Source: Streptomyces sp. CA-210063 (GTDB lineage Bacteria > Actinomycetota > Actinomycetes > Streptomycetales > Streptomycetaceae). Taken from it: a stretch of DNA of 64,000 bases. The notes beneath the pieces are model-generated. The model saw only the letters and a program-made list of their open reading frames with translations. It had not been told where the DNA came from and did no database searches. The translations under genes were made by a program, and so were the position numbers. Below are positions 35,710-45,407 of the stretch, piece after piece. Every line of letters starts with the position of its first letter. Position 1 is the first letter of the stretch. The stretch covers positions 8,990,001 through 9,054,000 of the forward strand of contig NZ_CP102512.1 in the NCBI RefSeq assembly GCF_024612015.1, given 5' to 3'.

Positions 35710-36629
35710 CGACGGCCGGAAACGTGACGGCGACCCGAGAGATGACGACCGGCGGTGAGACGACGACCGCCGGAGAAGTGCTGGCCGGTGGAGCGGTGAC
35801 GGCCGGTGGAGCGGCGGCGACCGGCGGTGAGACGACGACCGGTGGAGCGGTGACGGCCGCCCGAGGGGCGACGACCGCCGGGGTCAAGGCCATCGCACGG
35901 ATCGCGGCACGTGCCGACGGGCGGCGTGGCACTGTCCTGCCCGTGCTGGAGAGCGACGGGCCGTTGGCGTTGCGCCGTACCCGGGGGAGTGGTGACGAGG
36001 CGCGGGTCATGCTCGTCGGGGCGATGAGCGGGCCGCTCGGTGGGGACCGGTTCGCCGTGGAGGCGAAGGTCGGTGAGGGGGCGCGGCTGCGCGTAGGCTC
36101 GGCCGCCGCGACGATCGCGCTGCCGGGGCAGGCCAAGGGCGAGGCCCGCTACGACGTACGGATCGACATCGCCGCCGGAGGCGAACTGCGGTGGCTGCCC
36201 GAGCAGTTGATCTCCGCGCAGGGGAGCGACCTGCGAGTGTCGACGCGTGTGGAACTCGCCGCCGACGCGCGATTGGTGTTCCGAGAGGAGCAGGTGCTCG
36301 GGCGCGCCGGGGAGGAGCCCGGGCGGCTCGGCAGTCGGCTCAGCGTGTGGTCGGGTGGGCGGCCGTTGCTCGACCAGGAGGTGGCGTGCGGGCCGGGGGC
36401 CCCTGGCGGTTGGGACGGTCCCGCCGTGCTGGGCGGGTATCGAGCGATGGGTCAACTCCTCGTTGTACGACCGGAGTTCGCCGAGAAGGCGCCCGGGCCT
36501 CGGGTGTGGGGGGAGTCGGCCGCACTCACTCCGCTCGCCGGGCCCGCCGTACTCGTCAGCGCGCTCGCGCCCGACGCGTTGCGGCTGCGGCGTGTGCTCG
36601 ACGAAGCCCTTGCCGAGCTGGACGGTTGA
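35706..36629 (+). CDS. ureD: urease accessory protein UreD with repeat-expanded N-terminus
   Basis: A 307-residue scaffold for nickel insertion. The UreD/UreH domain starts around residue 60 ([17 protein letters not shown]) and includes [31 protein letters not shown] and [15 protein letters not shown]. The first 60 residues are a low-complexity Thr/Gly/Ala/Glu repeat ([13 protein letters not shown]..., [13 protein letters not shown]) with no counterpart in the family that I know. ATG 35706 overlaps ureG; GTG 35697 is an alternative. Last gene of the urease operon. Confidence 0.9.
   Translation: MTTAGNVTATREMTTGGETTTAGEVLAGGAVTAGGAAATGGETTTGGAVTAARGATTAGVKAIARIAARADGRRGTVLPVLESDGPLALRRTRGSGDEARVMLVGAMSGPLGGDRFAVEAKVGEGARLRVGSAAATIALPGQAKGEARYDVRIDIAAGGELRWLPEQLISAQGSDLRVSTRVELAADARLVFREEQVLGRAGEEPGRLGSRLSVWSGGRPLLDQEVACGPGAPGGWDGPAVLGGYRAMGQLLVVRPEFAEKAPGPRVWGESAALTPLAGPAVLVSALAPDALRLRRVLDEALAELDG
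35721..35880 (+). repeat. degenerate minisatellite encoding the UreD N-terminal extension
   Basis: Imperfect units around GACCGGCGGTGAGACGACGA and GGTGGAGCGGTGACGGCC recur several times in frame. All steps visible are multiples of three, keeping the reading frame. It probably arose by slippage at the start of ureD. Confidence 0.7.
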
Positions 36630-36745
36630 TGACGGCTCACCTCGCATCCGCTGAACGGGACTTCGCACACCGGTTATCGGATTAGTAAAGAACCCGTCGC
36701 TCCTCTGTCCTCAGACACCTCACAGGTACGAGGATCCCCGTGACC

Positions 36746-36761
36746 ATTCGAACATTCGAAT
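36746..36761. promoter_or_regulatory. TTCGAA repeats upstream of the aminopeptidase gene
   Basis: Two TTCGAA palindromes (ATTCGAACATTCGAAT) lie 31 bases before the ATG at 36792. An A/T-rich symmetric site in this position may be an operator. No regulator is suggested by the context. Confidence 0.3.
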
Positions 36762-36791
36762 CGAAGTACGGGGAGTTCCCTCTTGAGAGGT

Positions 36792-38381
36792 ATGAGGACG
36801 ACGAGAAGGGCGGCAGCGTTCGGCTCCGCCGGACTGCTCGTCACGGCGACCCTGATAGCCGGTGCCGTCACCGCTCCCGCAGCCAACGCCGCAGGCACCG
36901 CGACCGCCGTGGACCGCGAGGCCAAGGGTGTCGCCGTCGCCGCCGCGAAGGCGGCGAAGAAGGGCGTCAAGTGGCAGGACTGCCCCGAGGGTTGGGGCCT
37001 GGAGAAGCCGATCCAGTGCGGCTGGGTCACGGTGCCGCTGGACTACGCCAAGCCGAACGGCAAGCAGATCAAGCTCGCCGTGGACCGTATCGGCAACACC
37101 GGTACGAAGAAGGAGCGCCAGGGCGCGCTCATCTACAACCCGGGCGGTCCGGGCGCCTCGGGCCTGCGCTTCCCGCGCCGGGTCACGACCAAGGCCCCGC
37201 TGTGGGTCAACACGTCCAAGGCGTACGACTTCGTGGGCTTCGACCCGCGCGGTGTCGGCAAGTCGGCGCCCATCTCCTGCGCCGACCCGCAGGAGTTCGT
37301 GAAGGCGCCCAAGATGGACCCGGTCCCGGACTCCGAGGCCGACAAGCTGAAGCAGCGGGGGCTCGCGGCCAAGTACGCGGAGGGCTGCAAGAAGCGCAGC
37401 GGCGCGATGCTGCCGTACATGACGACGCCGAACACCGCGCGTGACCTGGACGTCATCCGGGCCGCCCTGGGGGAGAAGAAGCTCAACTTCCTCGGTGTCT
37501 CCTACGGCACGTACATCGGCGCCGTCTACGGCACCCTTTTCCCGACCCACGTGCGCCGCATGGTCGTCGACAGCGTGGTGAACCCCTCCCGCGAGAAGAT
37601 CTGGTACCAGGCCAACCTGGACCAGGACGTCGCCTTCGAGGGCCGGTGGCAGGACTGGACGAAGTGGGTCGCGCAGCACGACGCGACGTACCACCTCGGC
37701 GACACGCAGGCGAAGGTGCAGGCGAAGTGGCTGGAGCTGCGGGCCACCGCGAAGAAGAACCCGATCGGCGGGCTCGTCGGCCCGGCCGAGCTGATCTCCT
37801 TCTTCCAGAGCGCCCCGTACTACGACTCCGCGTGGGCGCCCACCGCCCAGGTGTGGAGCGAGTACGCCGCCGGTGACACCCAGGCGCTGGTCGACGCGGC
37901 CGCCCCGGACCTCACCGACACCGCGGGCAACGCCGCCGCGGAGAACGGCAACGCCGTCTACACGGCTGTCGAGTGCACCGACGCCAAGTGGCCCACCAGC
38001 TGGAAGCGCTGGGACCGCGACAACACCGAGCTGCACAAGAACCATCCGTTCATGACCTGGGCCAACGCCTGGATGAACCTGCCGTGCGCCACCTGGCAGT
38101 CCAAGCAGTACACCCCGGTGGACGTGAAGACCAAGAAGGGCCTGCCGCCCGTCCTGATCGTCCAGTCCGAGCGGGACGCGGCCACCCCGTACGAGGGTGC
38201 CGTCGAGCTCCACAAGCGGTTCAAGGGCTCTCGCCTGATCACGGAGACGAAGGCCGGCTCCCACGGAGTCACCGGCCTGGTCAACCCGTGCGTCAACGAC
38301 CGCGTGGACACCTACCTGCTCACCGGGAAGGTGGGCAAGGCCGACGTGAAGTGCGCCCCGCACGCCACACCGAAGCCGTAG
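36792..38381 (+). CDS. secreted alpha/beta hydrolase, tripeptidyl aminopeptidase-like (S33)
   Basis: This 529-residue preprotein has a signal peptide (MRTTRRAAAFGSAGLLV...ANAAG, cut near residue 34). The S33 fold follows: CGWVTVPLDYAKP, oxyanion NPGGPGASG, FDPRGVGKSAP, nucleophile in GVSYGTYIGAVY, acid in SERDAATPYEG, His in AGSHGVTG. The C-terminal TAP domain with paired cysteines matches Streptomyces Tap/SlpD/SlpE, which remove tripeptides from secreted protein N-termini. ATG 36792 has a GAGAGG ribosome site; a TTG 9 bases earlier is the alternative. Confidence 0.93.
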   Translation: MRTTRRAAAFGSAGLLVTATLIAGAVTAPAANAAGTATAVDREAKGVAVAAAKAAKKGVKWQDCPEGWGLEKPIQCGWVTVPLDYAKPNGKQIKLAVDRIGNTGTKKERQGALIYNPGGPGASGLRFPRRVTTKAPLWVNTSKAYDFVGFDPRGVGKSAPISCADPQEFVKAPKMDPVPDSEADKLKQRGLAAKYAEGCKKRSGAMLPYMTTPNTARDLDVIRAALGEKKLNFLGVSYGTYIGAVYGTLFPTHVRRMVVDSVVNPSREKIWYQANLDQDVAFEGRWQDWTKWVAQHDATYHLGDTQAKVQAKWLELRATAKKNPIGGLVGPAELISFFQSAPYYDSAWAPTAQVWSEYAAGDTQALVDAAAPDLTDTAGNAAAENGNAVYTAVECTDAKWPTSWKRWDRDNTELHKNHPFMTWANAWMNLPCATWQSKQYTPVDVKTKKGLPPVLIVQSERDAATPYEGAVELHKRFKGSRLITETKAGSHGVTGLVNPCVNDRVDTYLLTGKVGKADVKCAPHATPKP

Positions 38382-38393
38382 GACCGGGAGAGA

Positions 38394-38432
38394 AGGAAGG
38401 GGGCGACCGGAGAACTCGGTCGCCCCCTTCCT
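38394..38432. terminator. strong bidirectional terminator
   Basis: A 16-bp perfect stem (AGGAAGGGGGCGACCG and its complement) with a 7-base loop lies between the converging aminopeptidase and epimerase genes. Confidence 0.85.
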
Positions 38433-38447
38433 CATGTGCTCACGCGG

Positions 38448-39488
38448 TCACACCGGCCGCCCCGCCAGCCACGCGTCCTCCGCCACGTAGTCGAAGAGGT
38501 CCCCGTACGCCTCGGCCATCCTGGGATACGCCTCCCGCCAGTCCCGTCCGCCTGCCAGCCGTGCCTCGATCCACGCGACCGTCTCCGGCAGTGACTCCGC
38601 GTACCGGACCACCGGGCGGTAGCCCAGCTCCCGCTCCGCCGCCGACATGTCGCACACCACGGGCACCGGTACGGACCACGGGGTGTCGCCCACGGTGGGT
38701 GCCGGGGCGGGGCCGTCGACCAGTACGTTCTCCGGATCCACACCCATCACCGCGTCGATCGCGGCGGCGATCTGCGCCACCGTCGGCGCGTCGGGGTCGA
38801 CGGCGTTCAGCGCCCGGGCTCCCGGCCGCGCGGCGGCGAGGCGGATCAGCTCGGCGATGTTGTGGACGCTCGCCGGATGGAAGCGGCTCTCGCCGCCGTA
38901 CGCGAGGATCCGGCGGGGCCGGCCGTCCAGGTTGCGCTTCACGAAGTACAGCTCGCGCGGCGTACGGCAGTGCGGGCCGTGGATGGCGCCCGCGCGCAGC
39001 AGAGTCGTGGGCAACCGGTCGGCGGCGGCGAGGAGTTCGTGCTCCAGGCCCGCCTTACGGGTGCTGTACGAGGTGTCGGCCGGCCGGATCGTGCGCAGGC
39101 TCTCGGGCAGAGGCACGGGGTACTCGGGGAAGCCGTCCGGCTCCGACTGGGTGTCGAAGTTGCGGCCCTTGTCGTCCTCGTACACCGAGATGCTGGAGAC
39201 GACGACCGCCGAGCCGATCCGGTCGGCCAGCGCGAGCAACTGCCGGGCGTGTTCGGGGCCGTACGCGACCATGTCCACCAGCACATCGCAGCCGTCGCCC
39301 ACCGCCGTCGCCAGGGCCGCGTCGTCACCGCGGTCGGCCGGTACGGCCCGCACGTCCTCGGGCCAGCCGTCGTCCCGGTCGCCGCCCCGCGAGAGGGCCG
39401 TCACGGCCCAGCCGTCCCGCGCCAGCGCGCCCACGGCCACCCGGCCGATCTGTCCCGTCGCTCCGATCACCACAGCACGTCGTGTCAT
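38448..39488 (-). CDS. NAD-dependent epimerase/dehydratase (extended SDR)
   Basis: A 346-residue Rossmann enzyme. The cofactor loop is VVIGATGQIGRVAV, and the active-site pair is in SYSTRKAGLE (YxxxK) after VVSSISVYED. The C-terminal half (SRFHPASVHNIAELI, ELGYRPVVRYAESLPETVAWIE) fits nucleotide-sugar epimerases and related reductases. ATG 39488 is chosen because homology begins at MTRRAVVIG. Substrate unknown. Alone on its strand. Confidence 0.87.
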   Translation of the reverse strand: MTRRAVVIGATGQIGRVAVGALARDGWAVTALSRGGDRDDGWPEDVRAVPADRGDDAALATAVGDGCDVLVDMVAYGPEHARQLLALADRIGSAVVVSSISVYEDDKGRNFDTQSEPDGFPEYPVPLPESLRTIRPADTSYSTRKAGLEHELLAAADRLPTTLLRAGAIHGPHCRTPRELYFVKRNLDGRPRRILAYGGESRFHPASVHNIAELIRLAAARPGARALNAVDPDAPTVAQIAAAIDAVMGVDPENVLVDGPAPAPTVGDTPWSVPVPVVCDMSAAERELGYRPVVRYAESLPETVAWIEARLAGGRDWREAYPRMAEAYGDLFDYVAEDAWLAGRPV

Positions 39489-39578
39489 GACCCGACCGTA
39501 CGACGCCCGCGCCCGGCCCCACCGGGCTCTCTGCCGACGGCAGAACATCTCAACTCGGCGGCACCCACAGGTGTTTGC

Positions 39579-40298
39579 TCAACTCAGCGGCAGCCGCGGG
39601 AACTTGCGCTCCTTCGCCGCCGCGGCCTCCTCCGCCTTCACGACGGCCGCGTACTGGTCGACGTACTCCTGCTCGGAGAGCGAGAGGATCGCGTACATGA
39701 TCTCGTCGGTGATGGCGCGCAGGACGGCCTTCTCGTTCTCCATGCCCTCGTAGCGGGAGAAGTCGAGGGGTTTGCCGAAGCGGATGACGACGGGGTGGAT
39801 GTTCGGGATGACCTTGCCCGGGGGCTGCGCCTCGAAGGTGCCGATCATCGCGCAGGGGATGACGGGCACCTTGGCCCTGAGCGCCATGACCGCCACACCG
39901 ACCTTGCCCTTGTAGAGGCGGCCGTCGTGCGAGCGGGTCCCCTCCGGGTAGATGCCCAGGAGTTCGTCCTTGCTCAGCACGCCGAGCCCCTCGCGGATGG
40001 CGGCCTGACCCGCGTCCTTGCCGGAGCGGTCGACCGGGATCTGACCGGCGCTGCGGAAGAAGAACGCCGTCAGCCGGCCCTTGAGACCCGGGCCGGTGAA
40101 GTACTCGGCCTTCGCGAGGAAGGTGATGCGGCGCTTGAGGATCGCGGGCATCAGGAAGTGGTCCGAGAAGGACAGGTGATTGCCCGCGACGATGGCCGCG
40201 CCCGACGACGGGACGTGTTCGAGGCCTTCGATGCGAGGCCGGAAGACCAGTCTCAGCAGCGGACCCAGAAGCACGTACTTGAGCAGGTAATAGAACAC
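39579..40298 (-). CDS. 1-acyl-glycerol-3-phosphate acyltransferase family protein
   Basis: A 239-residue membrane-associated acyltransferase with motif I NHLSFSDHFL (HX4D), motif II FFRSAGQIPVDR, motif III GIYPEGTRSHDG and motif IV VPVIPCAMIG. It would esterify lysophosphatidic acid or a related acceptor in phospholipid synthesis. Streptomyces has many paralogues, so the acceptor is not certain. Confidence 0.9.
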   Translation of the reverse strand: MFYYLLKYVLLGPLLRLVFRPRIEGLEHVPSSGAAIVAGNHLSFSDHFLMPAILKRRITFLAKAEYFTGPGLKGRLTAFFFRSAGQIPVDRSGKDAGQAAIREGLGVLSKDELLGIYPEGTRSHDGRLYKGKVGVAVMALRAKVPVIPCAMIGTFEAQPPGKVIPNIHPVVIRFGKPLDFSRYEGMENEKAVLRAITDEIMYAILSLSEQEYVDQYAAVVKAEEAAAAKERKFPRLPLS

Positions 40299-40595
40299 GG
40301 CGTCTCCCTCGCGCTACCGGATCGGCTCATGAGCGCTGGTGAGCCTCGTCCTGCGTGTCGACGATTGATCGTAGCCCGAGGCGCCATGTCAGCGGGAGCG
40401 CCCCGACCTGCCGGAGTTCCCTTGAACGGCCTTCTGGCCGAACCGCGTGGGTGCGTCCGCGGGTGCCCCGCGCCGTACCGCTCGCCGAATCCTTGACCGC
40501 CGGTCTGCGCTCCATGATGCTGTGTTGCGGTACGTGAGATGCGTGCCGCGATGAGCAACATCAGACTCGGTTCTCACATCAGTCGAGGAGTGGCC

Positions 40596-41681
40596 ATGAC
40601 TCACCAGGTCCGTGCTGTCGTCGCGCGGGGCAAGGGCGCCCCTGTCAGCCTGGAAACGATCATCGTGCCCGACCCCGGTCCGGGCGAGGCGCTGGTGAAG
40701 ATCGAGGCCTGCGGGGTCTGTCACACCGATCTGCACTATCGGGAGGGCGGCATCAACGACGAGTTCCCCTTCCTGCTGGGCCACGAGGCCGCGGGCGTCG
40801 TGGAGTCGGTGGGGGAGGGGGTCACCGATGTCGCCCCCGGTGACTTCGTCATCCTCAACTGGCGAGCGGTCTGCGGGCAGTGCCGGGCCTGTCTGCGCGG
40901 ACGCCCGTGGTACTGCTTCAGCACCCACAACGCGAAGCAGAGGATGACCCTGCTCGATGGCACCGAGCTGTCGCCGGCGCTGGGCATCGGCGCCTTCGCG
41001 GAGAAGACGCTGGTGGCGGCGGGGCAGTGCACGAAGGTCGACCGGGCCGCCTCGGCGGCCGCCGCCGGTCTGCTGGGGTGTGGCGTGATGGCCGGCATCG
41101 GCGCGGCCATCAACACCGGAAACGTCGGACGTGGGGACAGCGTGGCGGTCATCGGCTGTGGCGGCGTCGGGGCCGCGGCGGTCGTCGGGTCGAACCTGGC
41201 GGGCGCGGCGAGGATCATCGCGGTGGACATCGACGACGCCAAGCTGGACACCGCCAGGAAGCTGGGCGCGACCCACACCGTGAACGCGAAGAACACCGAC
41301 GCGGTCGAGGCGATCCGCGAGCTGACCGGCGGCTTCGGCGCCGACGTCGTCATCGAGGCGGTGGGTCGCCCGGAGACGTACAAGCAGGCCTTCTACGCCC
41401 GCGATCTCGCCGGCACGGTCGTCCTGGTCGGGGTGCCGACCCCGGAGATGAAGCTGGAGCTGCCGCTGCTGGACGTCTTCGGTCGCGGGGGCGCGCTGAA
41501 GTCCTCCTGGTACGGCGACTGCCTGCCCTCCCGTGACTTCCCGATGCTCATCGACCTCTACCTCCAGGGCCGCCTGGACCTGGACGCCTTCGTCACGGAG
41601 ACCATCCGGCTCGACGACGTGGAGAAGGCCTTCGAGCGGATGCACCGCGGCGACGTCCTGCGCTCGGTGGTGGTCCTCTGA
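40596..41681 (+). CDS. mscR: S-(hydroxymethyl)mycothiol dehydrogenase
   Basis: A 361-residue zinc-dependent class III-like alcohol dehydrogenase. The catalytic Zn site is [10 protein letters not shown] and GHEAAGVVE, structural Zn site [15 protein letters not shown], and NAD loop [14 protein letters not shown]. The sequence over [20 protein letters not shown] is characteristic of mycothiol-dependent formaldehyde dehydrogenase, which oxidises the formaldehyde-mycothiol adduct to S-formylmycothiol. ATG 40596 has a GAGGAG ribosome site. The MBL gene overlaps its stop. Confidence 0.93.
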   Translation: MTHQVRAVVARGKGAPVSLETIIVPDPGPGEALVKIEACGVCHTDLHYREGGINDEFPFLLGHEAAGVVESVGEGVTDVAPGDFVILNWRAVCGQCRACLRGRPWYCFSTHNAKQRMTLLDGTELSPALGIGAFAEKTLVAAGQCTKVDRAASAAAAGLLGCGVMAGIGAAINTGNVGRGDSVAVIGCGGVGAAAVVGSNLAGAARIIAVDIDDAKLDTARKLGATHTVNAKNTDAVEAIRELTGGFGADVVIEAVGRPETYKQAFYARDLAGTVVLVGVPTPEMKLELPLLDVFGRGGALKSSWYGDCLPSRDFPMLIDLYLQGRLDLDAFVTETIRLDDVEKAFERMHRGDVLRSVVVL

Positions 41682-42310
41682 TGGCCGCCCGCATCGAACA
41701 CCTGGTCACCTCGGGGACGTTCTCGCTGGACGGCGGCACCTGGGACGTCGACAACAACGTCTGGCTCGTCGGCGACGACAGTGAGGCCGTCGTCATCGAC
41801 GCCGCGCATGATGCCGAGGCGATCGCCGAAGCCCTCGGAGGGCGCACCCTGCGGGCCATCGTGTGCACGCACGCCCACAACGACCACATCGGCGCCGCGC
41901 CCGCACTCGCGGCGCGCACGGGAGCCCCGATCCTGCTGCACGCCGACGACCTGCCGCTGTGGAAGCAGACCCACCCCGACCGGACGCCCGACAGCGAACT
42001 CACCGACGGCCAGATCCTCACCGTGGCGGGTGTCGACCTGACCGTGCTGCACACTCCCGGCCATGCTCCCGGGGCGGTCTGTCTGTACGCGCCGGGCCTG
42101 ACCGCGCTCTTCAGCGGTGACACGCTCTTCGCGGGCGGGCCGGGGGCGACCGGGAGGTCGTACAGCGACTTCGGCACGATCGTCGCTTCGATCCGGGAAC
42201 GGCTGCTGACCCTGCCGGGCGACACCGTCGTACACACCGGACACGGGGAGACGACCACTGTCGCGGCCGAGGCTCCGCACCTTCAGGAGTGGATCGACCG
42301 CGGTCACTGA
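41681..42310 (+). CDS. MBL-fold hydrolase, probable S-formylmycothiol hydrolase
   Basis: A 209-residue metallo-beta-lactamase-fold enzyme. Zn ligands are THAHNDHIGAAP (HxHxDH), HTPGHAPGAV, FSGDTLF and the C-terminal HTGHGE. Translationally coupled to mscR (TGATG). In actinobacteria this pairing is conserved, and the MBL protein is proposed to hydrolyse the formyl-mycothiol made by MscR, releasing formate. Function by context; a glyoxalase-II-like activity is the alternative. Confidence 0.85.
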   Translation: MAARIEHLVTSGTFSLDGGTWDVDNNVWLVGDDSEAVVIDAAHDAEAIAEALGGRTLRAIVCTHAHNDHIGAAPALAARTGAPILLHADDLPLWKQTHPDRTPDSELTDGQILTVAGVDLTVLHTPGHAPGAVCLYAPGLTALFSGDTLFAGGPGATGRSYSDFGTIVASIRERLLTLPGDTVVHTGHGETTTVAAEAPHLQEWIDRGH

Positions 42311-42460
42311 CCGTCCACGGCGGCCCCGAGACAGTACGCGCCCGCCACTGGATGAGCGCGAGGATGCGCTCGGGTCGACCGCAACAGCCGTCACATGGAG
42401 CGCGATCGCGAGGGTGTCCAACTCTGTCTTCACACACTGACGTTGGGCGCCCTCGTCCCA

Positions 42461-42720
42461 TGCGGGCAGCCGTTCCCTCGGAAAACCTGGCCGCCTGCCT
42501 CGACCGGCTGGCCGAGCTGCCGACCGGACCGATCGACCAGCGCCTCCCGAAGGTCTTCAAGGCCCCTGACGCCACACACAGGCGTGGACCAAGAACCCGC
42601 TCGGCATCAACGGCTACTCCCCGGTCAGCAAGGGCGAGAAGACCCCGTACCGGCTGAAGCTGCGCTCGGCCTCGTACAACAACATCGCTCTTCTTCGTGG
42701 TCGGGGACACCGACACATAG
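42461..42720 (+). pseudogene. nuoD2 (NADH-quinone oxidoreductase subunit D) C-terminal remnant
   Basis: Three pieces of the NuoD C-terminus survive in different frames. ENLAACLDRLAELPTGPIDQ with [10 protein letters not shown] (42481-42573), then [19 protein letters not shown] with [15 protein letters not shown] (42585-42686), then [14 protein letters not shown] (42688-42720). A frameshift separates pieces 1 and 2, and a deletion of about 20-25 codons separates 2 and 3. The N-terminal three quarters of the gene are missing and no other nuo gene is present. The 42311-42460 stretch before it has no recognisable content. Confidence 0.85.
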
Positions 42721-42723
42721 GGC

Positions 42724-42926
42724 CGGCCAGGGCCAGGCAGGGCCAGGCAGGGCCAAGGAGCGTACCGGCGGAGAGAAGTGCTCAGTGGGGCTCACTCTCC
42801 GCTACCAACGCGCCGATGTCGCCCAGTGCGCCCCCAAGAGATCGGAGAAGCGGCAGTATCGCTGTTCTGCCTGGGCATGGTCTCGCTGTTCGCACATCGA
42901 CGACACCGCGAGGCGAGGTAAGTGAC
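42724..42926. other. spacer with short tandem repeats before the lipid cluster
   Basis: Three copies of a GGGCCAGGCA-type decamer lie at about 42727-42757. The remaining bases up to the desaturase ATG should contain the cluster promoter. No gene seen. Confidence 0.4.
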
Positions 42927-43898
42927 ATGGCTCGGGTCGCTACGGAGCGTGTGCTGCGGGAGTTGGAGCCGTCGGCCGAGCGGCTGGTGCGGCGTCATCT
43001 GGAGGCGGCGCGGGACTGGCTGCCGCATCAGTTCGTGCCGTGGAGCGCGGCGCGTGACTTCGACGGGCCGCTGGAGGGGGCGGCCTGGACGGCGGAGCAG
43101 TCGGCGCTGCCGCAGACCGTGCGGGACGCGCTGATCGTCAACCTCCTGACCGAGGACAACCTCCCGAGCTACCACCTCCTGATCGCGACGCGGCTGGGAC
43201 GGGACGGCGCCTGGGGGACCTGGGTCCACCGGTGGACGGCCGAGGAGGACCGCCACTCGGCCGTGCTGCGGGCCTTCGTCCACGCTCGTCGTGCGGTCGA
43301 CCCCGTGCTTCTGGAGGAGTTACGGATGCGGCACGTGGCAGTCGGGTACCGCAACGACGCGCCGACACTGCTGCATCTGCTGGCCTATCTCACGGTCCAG
43401 GAGCTGGCGACCCGGCAGGCCCACCGCAACACCGGTGCGGCGTGCGGCGACCCCGTGGGTGAGGCGCTGATGGCCCGGATCGCGGCCGACGAGAACCTGC
43501 ACATGCTCTTCTACCGGGGGCTGTTCGCCGACGCGCTGCAGGTGTTCCCCGACGAGGCGACGGTCGCGCTGACCGACGTACTGGAGGACTTCACCATGCC
43601 CGGGTTCGGCATCCCGGGCTTCCGGGCGCGGGCCGCGCGGATCGCGGCGGCGGGCATCTTCAACCTCGACGTCCACCGGGAGTACGTGGTCCTGCCGCTG
43701 ATGCGAGCCCTCGGCGTGATGACGCTGTCCGGGCTCGGCCCGACCGGCCGGCAGGCACAGGAACGGCTCGGACGGTACCTGGAACGGCTGGAGGAACAGG
43801 CGCTGCGCACGCGCCGGCTCTGTGCACGCATCACCGCGGGCGAGGCGCCCGCACACCTGACCACTGTCGATCCCGAACACCTGACCACTGTCGATTAG
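42927..43898 (+). CDS. acyl-ACP desaturase (diiron, stearoyl-ACP desaturase family)
   Basis: This 323-residue soluble diiron protein introduces a double bond into ACP-bound acyl chains. Iron ligands can be placed at Glu76, Glu107/His110 (EEDRH), Glu159 and Glu189/His192 (ADENLH). ATG 42927 has a GCGAGG-type ribosome site and starts at the conserved [10 protein letters not shown]. The C-terminus ends in a duplicated HLTTVD (an 18-bp DNA repeat). A TTA codon lies at 43320-43322. It is followed after 10 bases by an ACP gene, its likely substrate carrier. Confidence 0.9.
   Translation: MARVATERVLRELEPSAERLVRRHLEAARDWLPHQFVPWSAARDFDGPLEGAAWTAEQSALPQTVRDALIVNLLTEDNLPSYHLLIATRLGRDGAWGTWVHRWTAEEDRHSAVLRAFVHARRAVDPVLLEELRMRHVAVGYRNDAPTLLHLLAYLTVQELATRQAHRNTGAACGDPVGEALMARIAADENLHMLFYRGLFADALQVFPDEATVALTDVLEDFTMPGFGIPGFRARAARIAAAGIFNLDVHREYVVLPLMRALGVMTLSGLGPTGRQAQERLGRYLERLEEQALRTRRLCARITAGEAPAHLTTVDPEHLTTVD
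43854..43895 (+). repeat. 18-bp duplication at the desaturase C-terminus
   Basis: CACCTGACCACTGTCGAT occurs at 43854-43871 and 43878-43895, spaced by 6 bases, just before the stop codon. It duplicates HLTTVD in frame. Confidence 0.8.
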
Positions 43899-43908
43899 GA
43901 GACATGGC

Positions 43909-44157
43909 ATGGAACAGCCCGCACTTCCCGAACCCCTCATCGTCCTGGTGACCAACCATCTGGACGTCAAGGTGGCCCCCGGCGATCTCTCCGCCACGAC
44001 GACGCTCGAAAGCCTCGGCATGGACTCGCTGTCGCTGATGGAACTCACGGTGGCGGCAGAACAGGAGTACGGGATCATCCTGCCCGAGGAGGCCGCCGAC
44101 CTCGACGCCTCCTGCACGCTCGGCGACGTGGCCCAGGTGTTCCGCCATGCGTCCTGA
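43909..44157 (+). CDS. acyl carrier protein
   Basis: An 82-residue ACP with the phosphopantetheine attachment site Ser40 in LESLGMDSLSLMEL. It differs enough from primary-metabolism ACPs to be a dedicated carrier. It lies between the desaturase and KAS genes and overlaps the KAS start by 11 bases. Expected to carry the acyl chain being elongated and desaturated. Confidence 0.93.
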   Translation: MEQPALPEPLIVLVTNHLDVKVAPGDLSATTTLESLGMDSLSLMELTVAAEQEYGIILPEEAADLDASCTLGDVAQVFRHAS

Positions 44158-45370
44158 GATCGCGGTCACCGGGCTGGGGCTGGTCACCCCGGCGGGACAC
44201 ACGGTGGAGGACAACTGGGCCGGTCTGTGCGAGGGCCGATCACTGGCCACACGTGACCCGGGACTCGAGGGGTTACCCGTCGACTTCTCCTGTCAGGTGC
44301 CGGACTTCGACGCCGAGCGTGAACTGGGCAGGTCGTACGCGCTCAGGGTGGACCGGTTCATCCAGTTCGCCCTGGTCGCCGCGCGGCGCGCCGTCTCCCA
44401 CGCCGGCCTCGACCCCCGTACCTGGCGCGGCGAACGCGTGGGAGTCCTCCTGGGGGTCTCCTCGAACAGCCTCGACACGTATCTGCCGGAGTTCCGCCAC
44501 CTCGGTGAAGACAGGGCGGACCGGGTCTCGCGGCTCATGCTGCCGCGCAGCATGCTGAGCATGCCCGCCGGTGAGGTCGGGATCGACCTGGGCGCGCGCG
44601 GCCCCAACTTCGCCCCGAGCAGTGCCTGCGCCTCCGGGGCGACGGCGATCGGGGTGGCACGGGACCTGCTGCTGTCGGGGGCGTGCGACGTGGTGCTGGC
44701 GGGCGGCAGCGAATCCGCCCGGTCCCGCATGATGGCCACCTGCTTCGCACGGCTGCGTGCCCTGTCTCGGCGCCGGGAGGACCCGGGCCGGGCGAGCCGG
44801 CCGTTCGACGCGGCACGGGACGGATTCGTCCTCGGGGAAGGCGCCGCCGTCCTGGTCATGGAACGCCTGTCCGACGCACGCGCGCGGCGGGCCGAGGTGC
44901 TGGCCCAGCTGCGCGGGTACGGAGCCAGCGCCGACGCCCACCACCCCATCGCCCCGCATCCCGAGGGCGACGGCGCGGCCCGGGCCATCACCGCGGCCCT
45001 GGAAGACGCGGGGTGCAAGCCGCAGGACATCGGCCTCGTCAACGCGCACGGCACCTCCACCCGGCTGAACGACGCCACCGAGGCCGCGGCGCTGGCGCAG
45101 GTCTTCGGTGACCGCGTCCCGCCCGTCACCGCGGCCAAGGGCGTGATCGGCCACGCGCTCGGGGCCGCCGGGGCGATCCAGGCGGCGTACACGGTTCTCG
45201 CGCTGCGCCACGGGGTGGTCCCGCCGGTGGCGAACTTCGAGCGCCAGGACGGAGACCACCCGCTCGACGTCGTAGCCGGGGAGCCCCGCCCGACGGCCGC
45301 GGACGTGGGACTCAGCTGCTCCTACGGATTCGGTGGGCAGAACGCGGTCCTGCTGTTCGCGGCTGCCTGA
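44147..45370 (+). CDS. beta-ketoacyl-ACP synthase (KAS II/FabF-like)
   Basis: A 407-residue thiolase-fold condensing enzyme with the full Cys-His-His triad: Cys161 (PSSACASGATAIG), His301 (NAHGTST) and His336 (KGVIGHALGAAG). The GFGGQNAVL C-terminal motif fits FabF/KAS II. There is no chain-length-factor gene beside it, which argues for a fatty-acyl elongation role and against an aromatic type II polyketide. A TTA codon lies at 44273-44275. Confidence 0.92.
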   Translation: MRPEIAVTGLGLVTPAGHTVEDNWAGLCEGRSLATRDPGLEGLPVDFSCQVPDFDAERELGRSYALRVDRFIQFALVAARRAVSHAGLDPRTWRGERVGVLLGVSSNSLDTYLPEFRHLGEDRADRVSRLMLPRSMLSMPAGEVGIDLGARGPNFAPSSACASGATAIGVARDLLLSGACDVVLAGGSESARSRMMATCFARLRALSRRREDPGRASRPFDAARDGFVLGEGAAVLVMERLSDARARRAEVLAQLRGYGASADAHHPIAPHPEGDGAARAITAALEDAGCKPQDIGLVNAHGTSTRLNDATEAAALAQVFGDRVPPVTAAKGVIGHALGAAGAIQAAYTVLALRHGVVPPVANFERQDGDHPLDVVAGEPRPTAADVGLSCSYGFGGQNAVLLFAAA

Positions 45371-45407
45371 GCGCGAAGACCGGGGCCGTTGCGATACCTC
45401 CCTGCTC

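Noticed and set aside
42311..42460. Possible small gene between the MBL hydrolase and the nuoD2 remnant
   Set aside because: Frames are open but there is no ribosome site or family likeness, and the surrounding sequence is decayed.
44147..45370. KAS gene as part of an aromatic type II polyketide cluster
   Set aside because: There is no chain-length factor, ketoreductase, aromatase or cyclase, and the neighbours are a desaturase and a type III PKS.
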